A DNA stretch of 64,000 nt from the NCBI GenBank assembly GCA_016718405.1, contig JADKDJ010000033.1:372001-436000 (forward strand), written 5' to 3'. This stretch comes from Candidatus Rhodoferax odensensis (GTDB lineage Bacteria; Pseudomonadota; Gammaproteobacteria; Burkholderiales; Burkholderiaceae_C). Positions 37,336 to 46,376 of this stretch are shown piece by piece (position 1 is the first letter of the stretch; each line of letters starts with the position of its first letter). A model generated the notes under the pieces. It was not told the DNA's origin. It saw only the letters and a program-made list of their open reading frames with translations, and did no database searches. Both the position numbers and the translations under genes were made by a program.

Positions 37336-37397
37336 CTTGCGGGACCAACCGCCGGCCACGCGACACGGCGCCAGCCCGGCCTGAACCGATTGGCGGG
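37336..37397 (+). repeat. Copy of a dispersed repeat directly after hpnC
   Basis: A sequence starting CTTGCGGGAC three bases after the hpnC stop, alignable with the tandem units at 41242-41390: both follow ACCTGAGA and share GCCACGCGA and a later GAACCGATT/CAACTGATC. The identity is partial (roughly two-thirds by eye). It lacks the GGACAGA/TCTGTCC pairing of the other units. Confidence 0.5.
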
Positions 37398-37460
37398 CGA
37401 CCGCCGTCGCGACCATCCGCTTGGCTGATTAAACTAGGCGCACTCCAACCCCGCCCTTGC

Positions 37461-38300
37461 ATGACGCCCCAAGACTACGTTCAACAAAAGGCCGCCGCCT
37501 CGGGCAGCAGCTTCTATTACGCCTTCTTGTTCCTGCCCCAACGCAGGCGTGCCGCCATCACGGCGTTTTACGCCTTCTGCCGGGAGGTTGACGATGTCGT
37601 GGATGACATGGTGGACCCGAGCGTCGCCGCCAGCAAACTGGCGTGGTGGCAAGTCGAAGTGGCGCAATCCTTTGCCGGGCGCCCGACGCATCCCGTGACG
37701 TTGGCCCTGATGCCCTTGACGAGCGAGTTTTCAATCGAACAACGCCATTTGCAGGCAGTGATCGAAGGCTGCCAGATGGACCTGGCACAGACACGCTACC
37801 TTGACTTCGCTGCTCTGCAACGCTACTGCCACCTGGTGGCCGGCGTGGTGGGTGAGGTGGCGGCGCTGATCTTTGGACAAACCCAGGCCCAGACCACGGC
37901 CTATGCGCACAAGCTGGGCTTGGCGTTTCAGCTCACCAACATCATCCGCGATGTCGGCGAAGATGCCCGGCGCGGACGTATCTACCTGCCTGTCGATGAA
38001 CTCAAACGCTTTGGCGTCACTGCGCAAGAGGTACTCAATCGCGGCTACTCCGAGCGCTTCACCGCGCTGATGAAGTTCCAGGCCGCGCGGGCCCAAGCCG
38101 TCTATGACGAAGCCCTTGCCCTGCTTCCCCAAGCCGATCGAAGGGCCCAAAAGCCGGGTCTGATGATGGCCGCCATCTACCGCGCGCTGCTGCGCGAGAT
38201 CGAGGCCGACAAGTTCCAGGTGCTGCACCAGCGTATCAGCCTTACGCCCCTTCGCAAGTTCTGGCTGGCCTGGCGCGTACAGGCACTGGGGCGCGTGTGA
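37461..38300 (+). CDS. hpnD: Presqualene diphosphate synthase HpnD
   Basis: Condenses two farnesyl diphosphates to presqualene diphosphate, the first step to squalene for hopanoids. The product has 279 residues. First Asp motif DDVVDD (44-49) and second IIRDVGEDARRGRIYLP with D164 and D168 are intact, as is the FYYAFLFLPQRRRAAI N-terminus. The ATG at 37461 is used; an upstream open frame overlaps the hpnC end and lacks homology. Followed by hpnE after 13 bases. Confidence 0.95.
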   Translation: MTPQDYVQQKAAASGSSFYYAFLFLPQRRRAAITAFYAFCREVDDVVDDMVDPSVAASKLAWWQVEVAQSFAGRPTHPVTLALMPLTSEFSIEQRHLQAVIEGCQMDLAQTRYLDFAALQRYCHLVAGVVGEVAALIFGQTQAQTTAYAHKLGLAFQLTNIIRDVGEDARRGRIYLPVDELKRFGVTAQEVLNRGYSERFTALMKFQAARAQAVYDEALALLPQADRRAQKPGLMMAAIYRALLREIEADKFQVLHQRISLTPLRKFWLAWRVQALGRV

Positions 38301-38313
38301 GGACGTGGACGGC

Positions 38314-39603
38314 ATGAGGATTGCCATCATCGGCGCCGGCTGGGCCGGACTGGCCGCCGCCGTGCAGGCGGTCAGCGACGGGCACCAGGTTGCGCTGTTC
38401 GAAGCCTCTCGCACACCTGGCGGTCGCGCCCGCGCAGTACCCGGCGTGTTGCCTGACGGCACCGAGCTAGTGCTCGACAACGGCCAGCACATCCTGATTG
38501 GCGCCTACACCGAGACCCTGCGGCTGATGCGTCAGGTTGGCATCAATCCGCAACAGGCTTTGCTGCGTTTGCCCCTGACCCTGCTCTACCCGGATGGCTC
38601 GGGCCTGAAGCTGCCGCGCTGGCCCGCGCCCCTGGACGCCCTGTACGGCATCCTGCGCGCGCGCGGCTGGCAGATGCAGGACAAGTTGTCCCTGTTGCGT
38701 GCGGCTCAAGCCTGGCGCCGCAGCGGCTTTACGTGTGCCGTAACCACCACAGTAGCCCAGCTGTGCGAGCCGCTGACGCAACGGATCCGCCAGGAAATGA
38801 TTGAGCCACTGTGTGTGTCAGCCCTCAACACCGCCAGTGTGGACGCCAGCGCACAGGTGTTCCTGCGTGTGCTGCGCGACGCGTTGTTTGGTGAAAAGGG
38901 TGGCTCCAATCTGCTGCTGCCCAGGATCGATCTCACGCAGCTCTTCCCGCAAGCGGCATTGGACTGGTTGACCCTGGTGCGGGACTCGGAGATCCATCTG
39001 GGCGAGCGTATCGACCTGATCGAGCAACGCGCTGCGCAGTGGCGCGTGCAGGGTCGCGCCTTTGATCGTGTGGTGCTCGCCGTCTCCAGCACGGATGCGG
39101 CCAGAATCCTTGACAACAGTGCTCAGACCGCTATCGAATCCGCAGCGTCGAAGATGCGGCAGTGGGCTGCGGCGGCGCGCGCCTTGCGCTTCGAGGCGAT
39201 CACCACGGTGTACGCCTGGGCGCCCGGCGCCGCGCTGTCGGTGCCCATGCTCAGCCTGCACAGCACGGCAGCGGCGCCCGCCCAATTTGCCTTTGACCGC
39301 GGCCAGCTTGGCGGGCCAAGTGGCTTGCTGGCCTTCGTGGTCAGTGCCAGCCACGGCGAGCGCAAGGAACTTCAAACCCAGGTGCTCAATCAAGCGCAAA
39401 CCCAGTTGGGCTTGACGCTGCAAGCGGTCCAGACCCTGGTCGAAAAGCGGGCCACCTTTGCCTGCACGCCAGGCCTACATCGTCCGCCGATGCACGTGGC
39501 GCCCGGCTTGCTGGCGTGCGGCGACTACACCGCGGGCCCCTATCCCGCCACGCTTGAAGGCGCGGTGCGCAGCGGCGTCGCCGCCGCTGGCGCCATGCCG
39601 TGA
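38314..39603 (+). CDS. hpnE: Hydroxysqualene dehydroxylase / squalene-associated FAD oxidase HpnE
   Basis: FAD-dependent amine-oxidase-fold enzyme of 429 residues that reduces hydroxysqualene to squalene. The dinucleotide motif IGAGWAGLAAA sits at the N-terminus and the C-terminal FAD signature LACGDYTAGPYPATLEGAVRSG near the end. The ATG at 38314 (MRIAIIGAG) is preferred to a GTG at 38305. Squalene-hopene cyclase and the later hpn genes are not in the window, so hopanoid output depends on genes elsewhere. Confidence 0.93.
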   Translation: MRIAIIGAGWAGLAAAVQAVSDGHQVALFEASRTPGGRARAVPGVLPDGTELVLDNGQHILIGAYTETLRLMRQVGINPQQALLRLPLTLLYPDGSGLKLPRWPAPLDALYGILRARGWQMQDKLSLLRAAQAWRRSGFTCAVTTTVAQLCEPLTQRIRQEMIEPLCVSALNTASVDASAQVFLRVLRDALFGEKGGSNLLLPRIDLTQLFPQAALDWLTLVRDSEIHLGERIDLIEQRAAQWRVQGRAFDRVVLAVSSTDAARILDNSAQTAIESAASKMRQWAAAARALRFEAITTVYAWAPGAALSVPMLSLHSTAAAPAQFAFDRGQLGGPSGLLAFVVSASHGERKELQTQVLNQAQTQLGLTLQAVQTLVEKRATFACTPGLHRPPMHVAPGLLACGDYTAGPYPATLEGAVRSGVAAAGAMP

Positions 39604-39625
39604 CGCAGCCTCGACAGCCGGGGCG

Positions 39626-40084
39626 CTAGTGTCGGTACTCGAACTCACGGTCGCGCGCACCGATCACGCCCGCCGTCAGATTGGCCAGCTCGCGCGTCAG
39701 TAACTCCAGCAAGTCTTCCATCGTCACAATGCCAGCCAAGGCTCCCTGAGCGTCGACCAGCACCAGTCGGCGCACGCGCTGGGTTCGCATCAGCTGCACC
39801 GCCTCCATCGCATCCAGCTCGGCATTGGCCACCACCAGCTCGATCGACATGATGTCTCCGGCCGTAAACAAGGTCGGGTCCAGGCCTTCGGCCATCAATG
39901 CAAGCACCAGATCGCGATCGGTCACGATGCCGACCGGCCGTGTCTTGTCCTGTGCATCGACTACCACCAGGGCGCCAATGTGGTGCTGGCGCATCAGTTG
40001 TGCCACGGTCAGCGCCGCAGTCTCGGGTTCCACCACAGCAACCACGGCGGTGGCAAAGTCTTTCAAACGGGTTGGCATTCGCAT
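39626..40084 (-). CDS. CBS-domain pair protein
   Basis: Product of 152 residues that consists of two CBS domains in tandem (about 5-62 and 75-132), with typical ends VGIVTDRDLVLAL and AGIVTMEDLLELL. CBS pairs bind adenosine nucleotides and act as energy or redox sensors, often in other proteins. There is no effector domain, so the partner is unknown. The gene stands alone, convergent with hpnE. Confidence 0.9.
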   Translation of the reverse strand: MRMPTRLKDFATAVVAVVEPETAALTVAQLMRQHHIGALVVVDAQDKTRPVGIVTDRDLVLALMAEGLDPTLFTAGDIMSIELVVANAELDAMEAVQLMRTQRVRRLVLVDAQGALAGIVTMEDLLELLTRELANLTAGVIGARDREFEYRH

Positions 40085-40746
40085 CTCCTGCTACTTGGCG
40101 GGACCGACCTTCGGCACTGCTTCAACCAAAGTCGGGTGGCTCAAGGATTTGAGCTCAACAGCAAATGAGGGCACATCGCTGGTTTTCCAACCTCAGGGCC
40201 TACGAAATCACGCGACCCTTGCGGTACTGGGCTGCATCGTGGGCATACCTTCGGACGCCAGAACGCGCGTGGCGTTGAGACTGCTGATCGGCACCGATAG
40301 ATCGGTGGATGCCCCTCCCAGTCAGGCAAGTTTCACCTCCGCGCTCCTGCACCAGTTCGTCTACGCTTGGTGCGGGCGGGCGCTCGCCGTCACGCTGGGA
40401 ATTCCTCCCTTTGGCGGCGTGGGGCCAGCCGTTGCCGGGGGTGCGCGCGGGAGGCGGGGGGGCGGGCCGCCCGTTCCGGGTGCGCCGGTCATGGCATGGG
40501 GCGGGGGTGCCGTGGTGGTGGGGTCGTGCTGGCGCGCCCAGTAGTCTTCCGAGTCGACCGTCTCGCCGACGGCGTTGAATGCGACTCACTCGCGCGCCGG
40601 TGTTAGCGGTTACCACATGCACCTTGCTCCCGCACCGGTCGGCCGTCGCACCATAAACCGAGGTGAAACACGCTTGACAGTGTCTGGTACTGACTCGCAT
40701 ACTTGACCAAGCACCCGCAGGCAACCAACACAGTCGAGATACCACC
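40085..40746. other. Intergenic region of 660 bases with a G-rich stretch
   Basis: No credible gene. The open frames present are antisense to each other and of low-complexity Arg/Pro/Gly content. The plus strand has a G-rich block at 40436-40524 with runs of five and eight G. A candidate promoter for the downstream gene lies at 40674-40703. I see no RNA gene or transposon remnant here. Confidence 0.55.
40674..40703 (+). promoter_or_regulatory. Candidate sigma70 promoter for the cNMP-binding protein gene
   Basis: TTGACA at 40674-40679 and CATACT at 40698-40703, with an 18-base spacer, about 43 bases upstream of the ATG at 40747. The -35 is perfect and the -10 matches four of six. Confidence 0.55.
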
Positions 40747-41238
40747 ATGGAAACGCCAAGTTCGAGTCCTCGCAAGCCCGACATCAGCGGCCTGGTCGCC
40801 GCGATCAGCCGCAACAAGGACGACGACACCCTGGCCCAGTATCTGGAGGCCCACCGCTGGGGCGTTCTGGCGGACTACCTTCACAGCAGCAGCATCCCAC
40901 ACGGTCATATCCTGATCTCGCAGGGGAGCACCGACCGGACCCTCTATTTCCTGGAGTCCGGCAGCGTGAAGGTTCATGTCGGAGATGGCGCAGGGCAAAT
41001 TCAGTTGGCAATTCTGGGCGCGGGCAGCGTGGTGGGTGAAGGCTGTTTTTTCTCCCACAAGGCGCGCAATGCGACCGTGCAGGCCTATAACGACTGCAAG
41101 GTCTGGTCACTCGATCCGGCGGGCTTTGCCGCCTTGTCCAAGCAATACCCCACCGTGGCCTTGGCCTTGTCCATGGCCTTGGGCGCCATCATGGCCACGC
41201 GCATGCTGGACCTGAGCCGCCGCATCGCGATCACCTGA
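40747..41238 (+). CDS. Cyclic nucleotide-binding-domain protein
   Basis: Product of 163 residues formed mainly by one cNMP-binding fold (about 40-150), as in the Crp family, with ILISQGSTDRTLYFLESGSVKVHV, GAGSVVGEGCFFSHKARNATVQAYNDCKVWSL, given here in outline. The binding-loop pattern is altered: GEGCFFSHKARNATV differs from the usual GE-x-A/G-...-R-S/T-A motif but keeps the Arg. There is no C-terminal helix-turn-helix, so it is not a full transcription factor. Role unknown. The gene stands alone on the plus strand, with a candidate promoter directly upstream. Confidence 0.85.
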   Translation: METPSSSPRKPDISGLVAAISRNKDDDTLAQYLEAHRWGVLADYLHSSSIPHGHILISQGSTDRTLYFLESGSVKVHVGDGAGQIQLAILGAGSVVGEGCFFSHKARNATVQAYNDCKVWSLDPAGFAALSKQYPTVALALSMALGAIMATRMLDLSRRIAIT

Positions 41239-41241
41239 GAC

Positions 41242-41390
41242 CTTGCGGGACAGACCGCAGCCACGCGAAGCGAGGCAAGCTCTGTCCTCAACTGATCAGG
41301 GATGTTCTTGCGGGACAGACCGCAGCCACATAAAGCGAGGCAAGCTCTGTCCTCAACCGATCAGGAATGTTCTTGCGGGACAGGTCCGGC
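41242..41390 (+). repeat. Tandem 65-bp repeat, two full units and a partial third
   Basis: Units start at 41242, 41307 and 41372, each with CTTGCGGGACAG, period exactly 65 bases. Units 1 and 2 differ at 5 of 65 positions; the third ends after about 19 bases. Each full unit can fold GGACAGA with TCTGTCC 27 bases later. The array starts 3 bases after the stop of the cyclic nucleotide-binding protein. A related single copy follows hpnC. Confidence 0.85.
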
Positions 41391-41397
41391 TTGACCC

Positions 41398-41610
41398 TCA
41401 GCGTTTTCGCAGCGGATCGAGCAAGGCCGACAAGCCGTTGTGGTCAATCTCGTGCATCAGGGCCAACAGCCGGCCGAGCTCACCCTTCGGGAAGCCTTCC
41501 CGCGCAAACCAGTTGAGGTAATCCCCCGGCAAGTCGGCCAGCACGCGCCCTTTGTATTTGCCAAACGGCATCTCGAAGTTGACCAATTTTTGCAGGTGCT
41601 CTGGGTCCAT
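41398..41610 (-). CDS. DUF3820-family small protein
   Basis: Product of 70 residues, without signal peptide or membrane segment. The family pattern is visible: LVNFEMPFGKYKGRVLADLPGDYLNWF, of which the FGKYKG and YLNWFAREGFP parts are diagnostic. Such proteins are annotated only as putative quorum-sensing-regulated factors or unknown. It is convergent with the gene at 40747 and separated from it by the repeat array. Confidence 0.85.
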   Translation of the reverse strand: MDPEHLQKLVNFEMPFGKYKGRVLADLPGDYLNWFAREGFPKGELGRLLALMHEIDHNGLSALLDPLRKR

Positions 41611-41759
41611 GGCAGATCACGGCGCCAACACCAGCGCGCAGAGCGCGCAGGGTGGGCCCTTGCGTTCGAAATTCATGACCAATCTTGACATAAGTCGGCG
41701 CGGCGAGCGTGCTAAGCTGACCCAGTCCAAACCCGTTTCCCTGACAACTGGAGTTCATC

Positions 41760-42887
41760 GTGCCTGGCCTGCTTCCTCAGATCGATCCCAATGGTTTGCT
41801 CGAATTCTCGGTGGTCTACACCGACCGGGCGCTCAACCACATGTCCCAGCGTTTCCAGGGTGTCATGAGAGACATCTCTGGCATCGTCAAGGAGGTCTAT
41901 AAAGCCAAGTCCGTGGCCGTGGTGCCGGGCAGCGGCACTTTTGGCATGGAGGCCGTGGCACGCCAGTTTGCCACCGGGCAGAAGTGCCTGGTTATCCGCA
42001 ACGGCTGGTTCAGCTACCGCTGGACGCAGATCTTCGACATGGGGAGCATCCCGTCCGAATCCATCGTGCTCAAGGCGCGCCGCGTGGGCGACCAGCGGCA
42101 CGCCCCCTGGGTGCCGGCACCCATCGATGAAGTCGTGGCCACCATCACGCGAGAGCGGCCCTCGGTTGTGTTTGCGCCGCATGTCGAGACCGCCTGCGGC
42201 ATGATGCTGCCCGACGACTACCTGCGCGCGGTGGCCGACGCCGTGCACGCGGTGGGCGGCTTGTTTGTGCTCGATTGCATTGCCTCGGGCGCGATCTGGG
42301 TCGACATGCTGGCCACCGGTGTGGACGTGCTGATCAGCGCACCCCAAAAAGGTTGGAGCGGCTCACCGTGTTGCGCCCTGGTTTGCTTGAGCGAGCGGGC
42401 GCGCGCCCGTATCGACGCCACCACCAGCACCAGCTTCGCCTGCGACCTGCGCAAATGGCTGCAGATCATGGAAACCTATGAGAGCGGTGGTCACGCCTAC
42501 CACGCCACCATGCCAACCGATGCGCTGACGCGACTGTGCGAGGTGATGAAAGAGACCCGTGACTACGGCTTTGCCAAGGTTCGCGCCGAACAGCAAGAAC
42601 TGGGCGACAAGGTGCGCGCCCTGTTTGTCAGCAAAGGCATCCCCAGCGTGGCAGCGCCCGGCTTTCAGGCACCCGGCGTGGTGGTGAGCTATACCGACGA
42701 CGCTGACATCCAATCGGCCAAGAAGTTTCTGGCACAGGGCCTGCAGACTGCGGCGGGCGTGCCACTGCAATGCGACGAGCCGCCCGACTTCAAGACCTTT
42801 CGCGTCGGCCTGTTTGGCCTGGAGAAGCTGCACAACGTGGAGCGTACCGTTGGCCAGCTCGAAGCCGCGCTGGACCGGTTGCTCTAA
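41760..42887 (+). CDS. Class V PLP-dependent aminotransferase (serine/alanine-glyoxylate type)
   Basis: Fold-type I aminotransferase of 375 residues, nearest to serine-glyoxylate/alanine-glyoxylate aminotransferases. The Schiff-base lysine is K198 in SAPQKGWSG, the PLP-stacking region lies at VVPGSGTFGMEA, and D172 (FVLDCIASG) contacts the pyridine nitrogen. The start is GTG at 41760, preceded by CTGGAG. It ends 11 bases before the convergent hypothetical gene. Photorespiration-like or serine-cycle roles are possible, but no pathway partner is adjacent. Confidence 0.92.
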   Translation: MPGLLPQIDPNGLLEFSVVYTDRALNHMSQRFQGVMRDISGIVKEVYKAKSVAVVPGSGTFGMEAVARQFATGQKCLVIRNGWFSYRWTQIFDMGSIPSESIVLKARRVGDQRHAPWVPAPIDEVVATITRERPSVVFAPHVETACGMMLPDDYLRAVADAVHAVGGLFVLDCIASGAIWVDMLATGVDVLISAPQKGWSGSPCCALVCLSERARARIDATTSTSFACDLRKWLQIMETYESGGHAYHATMPTDALTRLCEVMKETRDYGFAKVRAEQQELGDKVRALFVSKGIPSVAAPGFQAPGVVVSYTDDADIQSAKKFLAQGLQTAAGVPLQCDEPPDFKTFRVGLFGLEKLHNVERTVGQLEAALDRLL

Positions 42888-42898
42888 CTTTCCTTTGC

Positions 42899-43405
42899 CT
42901 ACAGCAGCAAAGCACCGAAGCGTTGCACAAAAGCGTGGGCGGTCTCGGCGTTCAAACGCTGGCCCACAAAGATCTCGATACCGCGCAGCAACTTGCGCAA
43001 TTCCGCTGGACTGGCGCAACGGTCAATCGCAGCGCAGATCGGTGTACCGGCCTCACCCAGCCGATCAGCCACAAAGCGCGAAGCCTCCTCGCGCACTTTC
43101 TCAAACTCCGGCACGCTGGTCGCCGCACGCGGCGGCTCCGTCGCCAAGGCCGCCACATAACCCTCTGCCGCGATAGGCTGCAATGCGGCAAGCTGACTGG
43201 TTGGCTCAATCAAGCCCAGCCGCAAGAGCTGCTCCAGGGCTTCATCGAGTTCACCACCCCGCGCAAAGGCCGACAACTCGCTCTCGCTTTTCTTGCCGTC
43301 GATCAGAATCAACAGGCGGCGTTGCACCGCAGTCAAGTTACCGCTGCGCTCGGCCATCTCGACCTTGCCTTTGTCGGTCTTGGCAAAAGTGGTTCCTGGA
43401 TTCAT
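42899..43405 (-). CDS. Conserved hypothetical protein
   Basis: Product of 168 residues with the start MNPGTTFAKTDKGKVEMAER. The first half is helical with LTAVQRRLLILIDGKKSESELSAFARGG, given in outline, and resembles winged-helix-like regions annotated as hypothetical in Burkholderiales. The C-terminal part has an IDRCASPAELRKLLRGIEIFVG stretch. There is no signal peptide. A longer open frame exists but the start at 43405 gives the typical N-terminus. I do not know a function; DNA binding is possible. Confidence 0.75.
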   Translation of the reverse strand: MNPGTTFAKTDKGKVEMAERSGNLTAVQRRLLILIDGKKSESELSAFARGGELDEALEQLLRLGLIEPTSQLAALQPIAAEGYVAALATEPPRAATSVPEFEKVREEASRFVADRLGEAGTPICAAIDRCASPAELRKLLRGIEIFVGQRLNAETAHAFVQRFGALLL

Positions 43406-43562
43406 GAATGGTGCCGGTCGCTCCAATGACGCGTCAATTATGCGACGACTGCAACCAAAACTGTCCCCCACTGCAGGCTGTTACATCACGGTCAGCGCCG
43501 CGCGTGCAACCGTGCTTCAATAGCGGACTTCGAAATCTGCCGCATCCGCGCTCCACGCCACC

Positions 43563-44993
43563 ATGCCAAACCCCTCTCAGCCCTTTGAGGCCGCCCTGCG
43601 CCACGCCCTGCTGTCGGCGCAGTGGGCCGGCCTGCGCAAGTCCAGCGAGACCACCACCCAGCGAGTCGTGCGCAACGACCGGCCCGAACAAAACCAAAGC
43701 TGCCTGGAAGAAGGCGCGATGTGCGAGGTCCTGGTGGATGGGCACTTTGGCTACGCCGCCACTGCGGACCTGAGCCAGGCCGGCTTGCAGCGCGCCTTCG
43801 ACCGCGCGATCGCCACCACTCGTGCCACCAGCCCGCACAAAGTACATCCGTTCAACACCGGTCAGAGGCCCCGCGCCGAGGGTCAGTACCGCAGCCCACG
43901 ACAAAGCGCGCTGGACGACATCAGTCTGTCGGAGATCACCGACTGCCTGCTGGCCGCGTGCCAAGCCATGAAGCTGTCGGATCTGCTGGTCAATCGCAGC
44001 GCCAGCGCGATGCTGGTGCAAACCGACATCCTCTACCTGACTTCCAGCGGAACCCACACCCTGCAACGCTTCGACCTGGTAGACATCACGCTGTCTGCCA
44101 CCGCCGCCGAGGGCCTTGAGTCACAAACCCGTAGCTGGTCGCACACCGGCCAGTTTGGCGGCGAGGTATTCCACCGCGACACGCTGGTGCGCCATGCGCA
44201 ACAAGTGGCACAGGACGCGCTGGCCTTGCTGCAGGCCGACAATTGCCCATCGGGACGCATGGACCTGGTCCTGATGCCCGACCAGATGATGCTGCAGATT
44301 CACGAGTCGATCGGCCACCCGCTTGAGCTCGACCGCATCCTCGGTGACGAGCGCAACTACGCCGGCTGGAGCTTCGTCAAGCCGCAGGACTTCGGTGCGC
44401 TGCAGTACGGCTCCGCGCTCATGAACGTTTCCTTCGACCCCACCAAGGCCAATGAATTCGCCAGCTACGACTTTGACGATGGTGGACACCGCGCCACCAA
44501 GGAACTGTTGATTGAGCACGGTGTACTCAAGCGTGGCCTGGGCTCGCTCGAATCGCAAGCCCGCTCGGGCCTGCCGGGCGTGGCCAACTTCCGCTCCGCT
44601 TCCTGGAACCGGGCTCCGATCGACCGCATGGCCAACATCAACCTGGAGCCAGGCGACGCAACGCTTGAGGATCTGATTGGCCAGGTCGAACGAGGGGTGC
44701 TGATGAGTACCAACCGCTCCTGGTCGATTGATGACTACCGCAACAAGTTTCAGTTCGGCTGCGAACACGGCCGCTTGATCGAGCAAGGCAAACTGGGCAA
44801 GCTGGTGCGCAACCCCAACTACCGTGGCGTCACGGTGGACTTCTGGAACCGTCTCGCTGGGGTCGGTCGTGACGACACCGCGCACGGTACCGCCTTTTGC
44901 GGCAAGGGCGAACCCAGCCAGGTGATCCGGGTCGGCCATGCCTCGCCGCCCTGCCTGTTCCGGGAGGTGGAAGTGTTCGGAGGACAGTCATGA
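43563..44993 (+). CDS. TldD/PmbA-family metallopeptidase
   Basis: Zinc metallopeptidase of 476 residues related to TldD, the catalytic partner of TldD/TldE complexes that process unfolded peptides and leader peptides such as microcins. The zinc site is visible: HESIGH (H247-E248...H252, the HExxxH motif) and C446 in HGTAFCGKG, the third ligand. GDATLEDLIGQVERGVLM near residue 375 is typical. The stop overlaps the start of the next gene by 4 bases (ATGA), as expected for a TldD-TldE pair. Its distinctness from the housekeeping tldD/pmbA cannot be settled here. Confidence 0.92.
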   Translation: MPNPSQPFEAALRHALLSAQWAGLRKSSETTTQRVVRNDRPEQNQSCLEEGAMCEVLVDGHFGYAATADLSQAGLQRAFDRAIATTRATSPHKVHPFNTGQRPRAEGQYRSPRQSALDDISLSEITDCLLAACQAMKLSDLLVNRSASAMLVQTDILYLTSSGTHTLQRFDLVDITLSATAAEGLESQTRSWSHTGQFGGEVFHRDTLVRHAQQVAQDALALLQADNCPSGRMDLVLMPDQMMLQIHESIGHPLELDRILGDERNYAGWSFVKPQDFGALQYGSALMNVSFDPTKANEFASYDFDDGGHRATKELLIEHGVLKRGLGSLESQARSGLPGVANFRSASWNRAPIDRMANINLEPGDATLEDLIGQVERGVLMSTNRSWSIDDYRNKFQFGCEHGRLIEQGKLGKLVRNPNYRGVTVDFWNRLAGVGRDDTAHGTAFCGKGEPSQVIRVGHASPPCLFREVEVFGGQS

Positions 44994-46338
44994 GCGATCG
45001 CAGTTTCATCGACCGGGTGCACGGGCATTTCGACCAGCTCTGCGACCAGCTGCTGGGCCAACTGACGTCAGGCGAGGAGTTGACCCTCAACCTGAACGCC
45101 GAAGAGACCCTGTTTGTGCGCTTCAACGGCAACCGGGTGCGCCAAAACACCGACGTGACGCAGAAAAGCCTGTCGCTTCGCCTGCAAGCCCAGGGCCGCA
45201 CCGTGGAGAAAAGCCGCACCCCTCACAGGCGACTTGGAAGCCGACCAGGCGGCCCTGACGCGTCTGCTTGCACACTGTCGCGAGGAGACTATGGTCCTGC
45301 CCGTCGACCCCAACCAGGTACCGATCGAGAACCATGGCAGCAGCAGCGAAGAGTTTCGCGGTGCACTGCTGGCACCCGAGCAAGTGGTACCCGCGGTTGT
45401 TGGCCCCGCCGAGGGCTGCGACCTGGCGGGGCTGTACGCGGGCGGAACCGTCATCCGGGGCAACCGCAATTCCAAGGGCCAAAGCCACTGGTTCGCCACC
45501 GAAACCTTCTTCCTGGACTACTCGATCTACAACGGTCCCCAGGCCGCCAAGGGTAGTTATGCCGGCTCAAACTGGAATGCCGGTGATTGGGCCGCCAATC
45601 TGGCGCGCACCAAGGTCTTGCTGGCGTTATTGAGCAAGCCACAACAGGACGTGAAGCCCGGCGCCTATCGCACCTATCTGGCACCGCGGGCGATGGCGGA
45701 CCTGGTCGGCATGATGGGCTGGAACGCGCTGTCCGCCGCCGCCTGGAAACAGGGCCGCAGTCCATTCAAGAAGCTCGCCGAAAAAGAGCTGCGCCTGTCG
45801 CCGCTGTTGCACGTTGACGAGAACTTTGGCCTGGGCCTGACGCCGCGCTTCAACAGTCTTGGAGAGGTCTCGGCCAGCACACTGGCGCTGATCAACGCCG
45901 GCGAACTGCAGACCATGCTGGTGAGTTCACGCACCGCCAAGGAGTACGCTCTGGCAACCAACGGCGCCAACGAGGGGGAAAGCCCCCGGGCCTTGGATGT
46001 ACGGCCCGGCTCACTGCAGGAGGCCGACATCCTGCGCGAACTTGGAACCGGCTTGTACCTGTCCAACCTGCACTACCTCAACTGGAGCGACCCGGTGTCG
46101 GCTCGCGTCACCGGCATGACGCGCTACGCCTGCTTCTGGGTCGAAGGTGGCGAGATCGCGGGCCCGATCAAGGACCTGCGCTGGGACGAAAGCCTGTACG
46201 ACGCCCTTGGCGGCAAACTGATGGCCTTTGACGGCGCACGCCGAGATCGACCCGGCGGTGGACACCTATTTCCAGCGCGCCCTAGGCGGCTCGCGCACGC
46301 CGGGCGCGCTAATCGACGGGTTCACGTTCACGCTGTAG
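44990..46338 (+). pseudogene. TldD/PmbA-family partner protein, broken by two frameshifts
   Basis: Homologous region of a TldE/PmbA-like partner. The frame starting MSDRSFIDRVHGHFDQL runs to about 45219, where a run of four C gives one base too many; removing one C joins it to the frame LTGDLEADQAALTR and on through LHVDENFGLGLTPRFNSLG. Near 46230-46234 one extra base again breaks the frame; removing it restores HAEIDPAVDTYFQRAL and ends at a stop at 46336-46338. With both corrections a protein of about 448 residues results. No HExxxH is expected in this partner. Both changes could be real mutations or sequence errors. Confidence 0.8.
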
Positions 46339-46376
46339 GCGTTGAGAGGGGTTGTCGTTGCGAGCGACTACAAACC

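Noticed and set aside
40200..40829. 209-codon open frame in the gap before the cNMP-binding protein
   Set aside because: Low-complexity Arg/Pro content, overlap with a real gene on the other strand and no recognisable motif.
41242..41390. Repeat array as a CRISPR
   Set aside because: Units are directly adjacent with no spacers, the period is 65 bases and only two full copies exist; no cas gene is present.
45215..45225. Programmed frameshift in the tldD partner gene
   Set aside because: There is no slippery heptamer and downstream structure of the usual kind, and a second frame error follows later, so mutation or sequence error is simpler.
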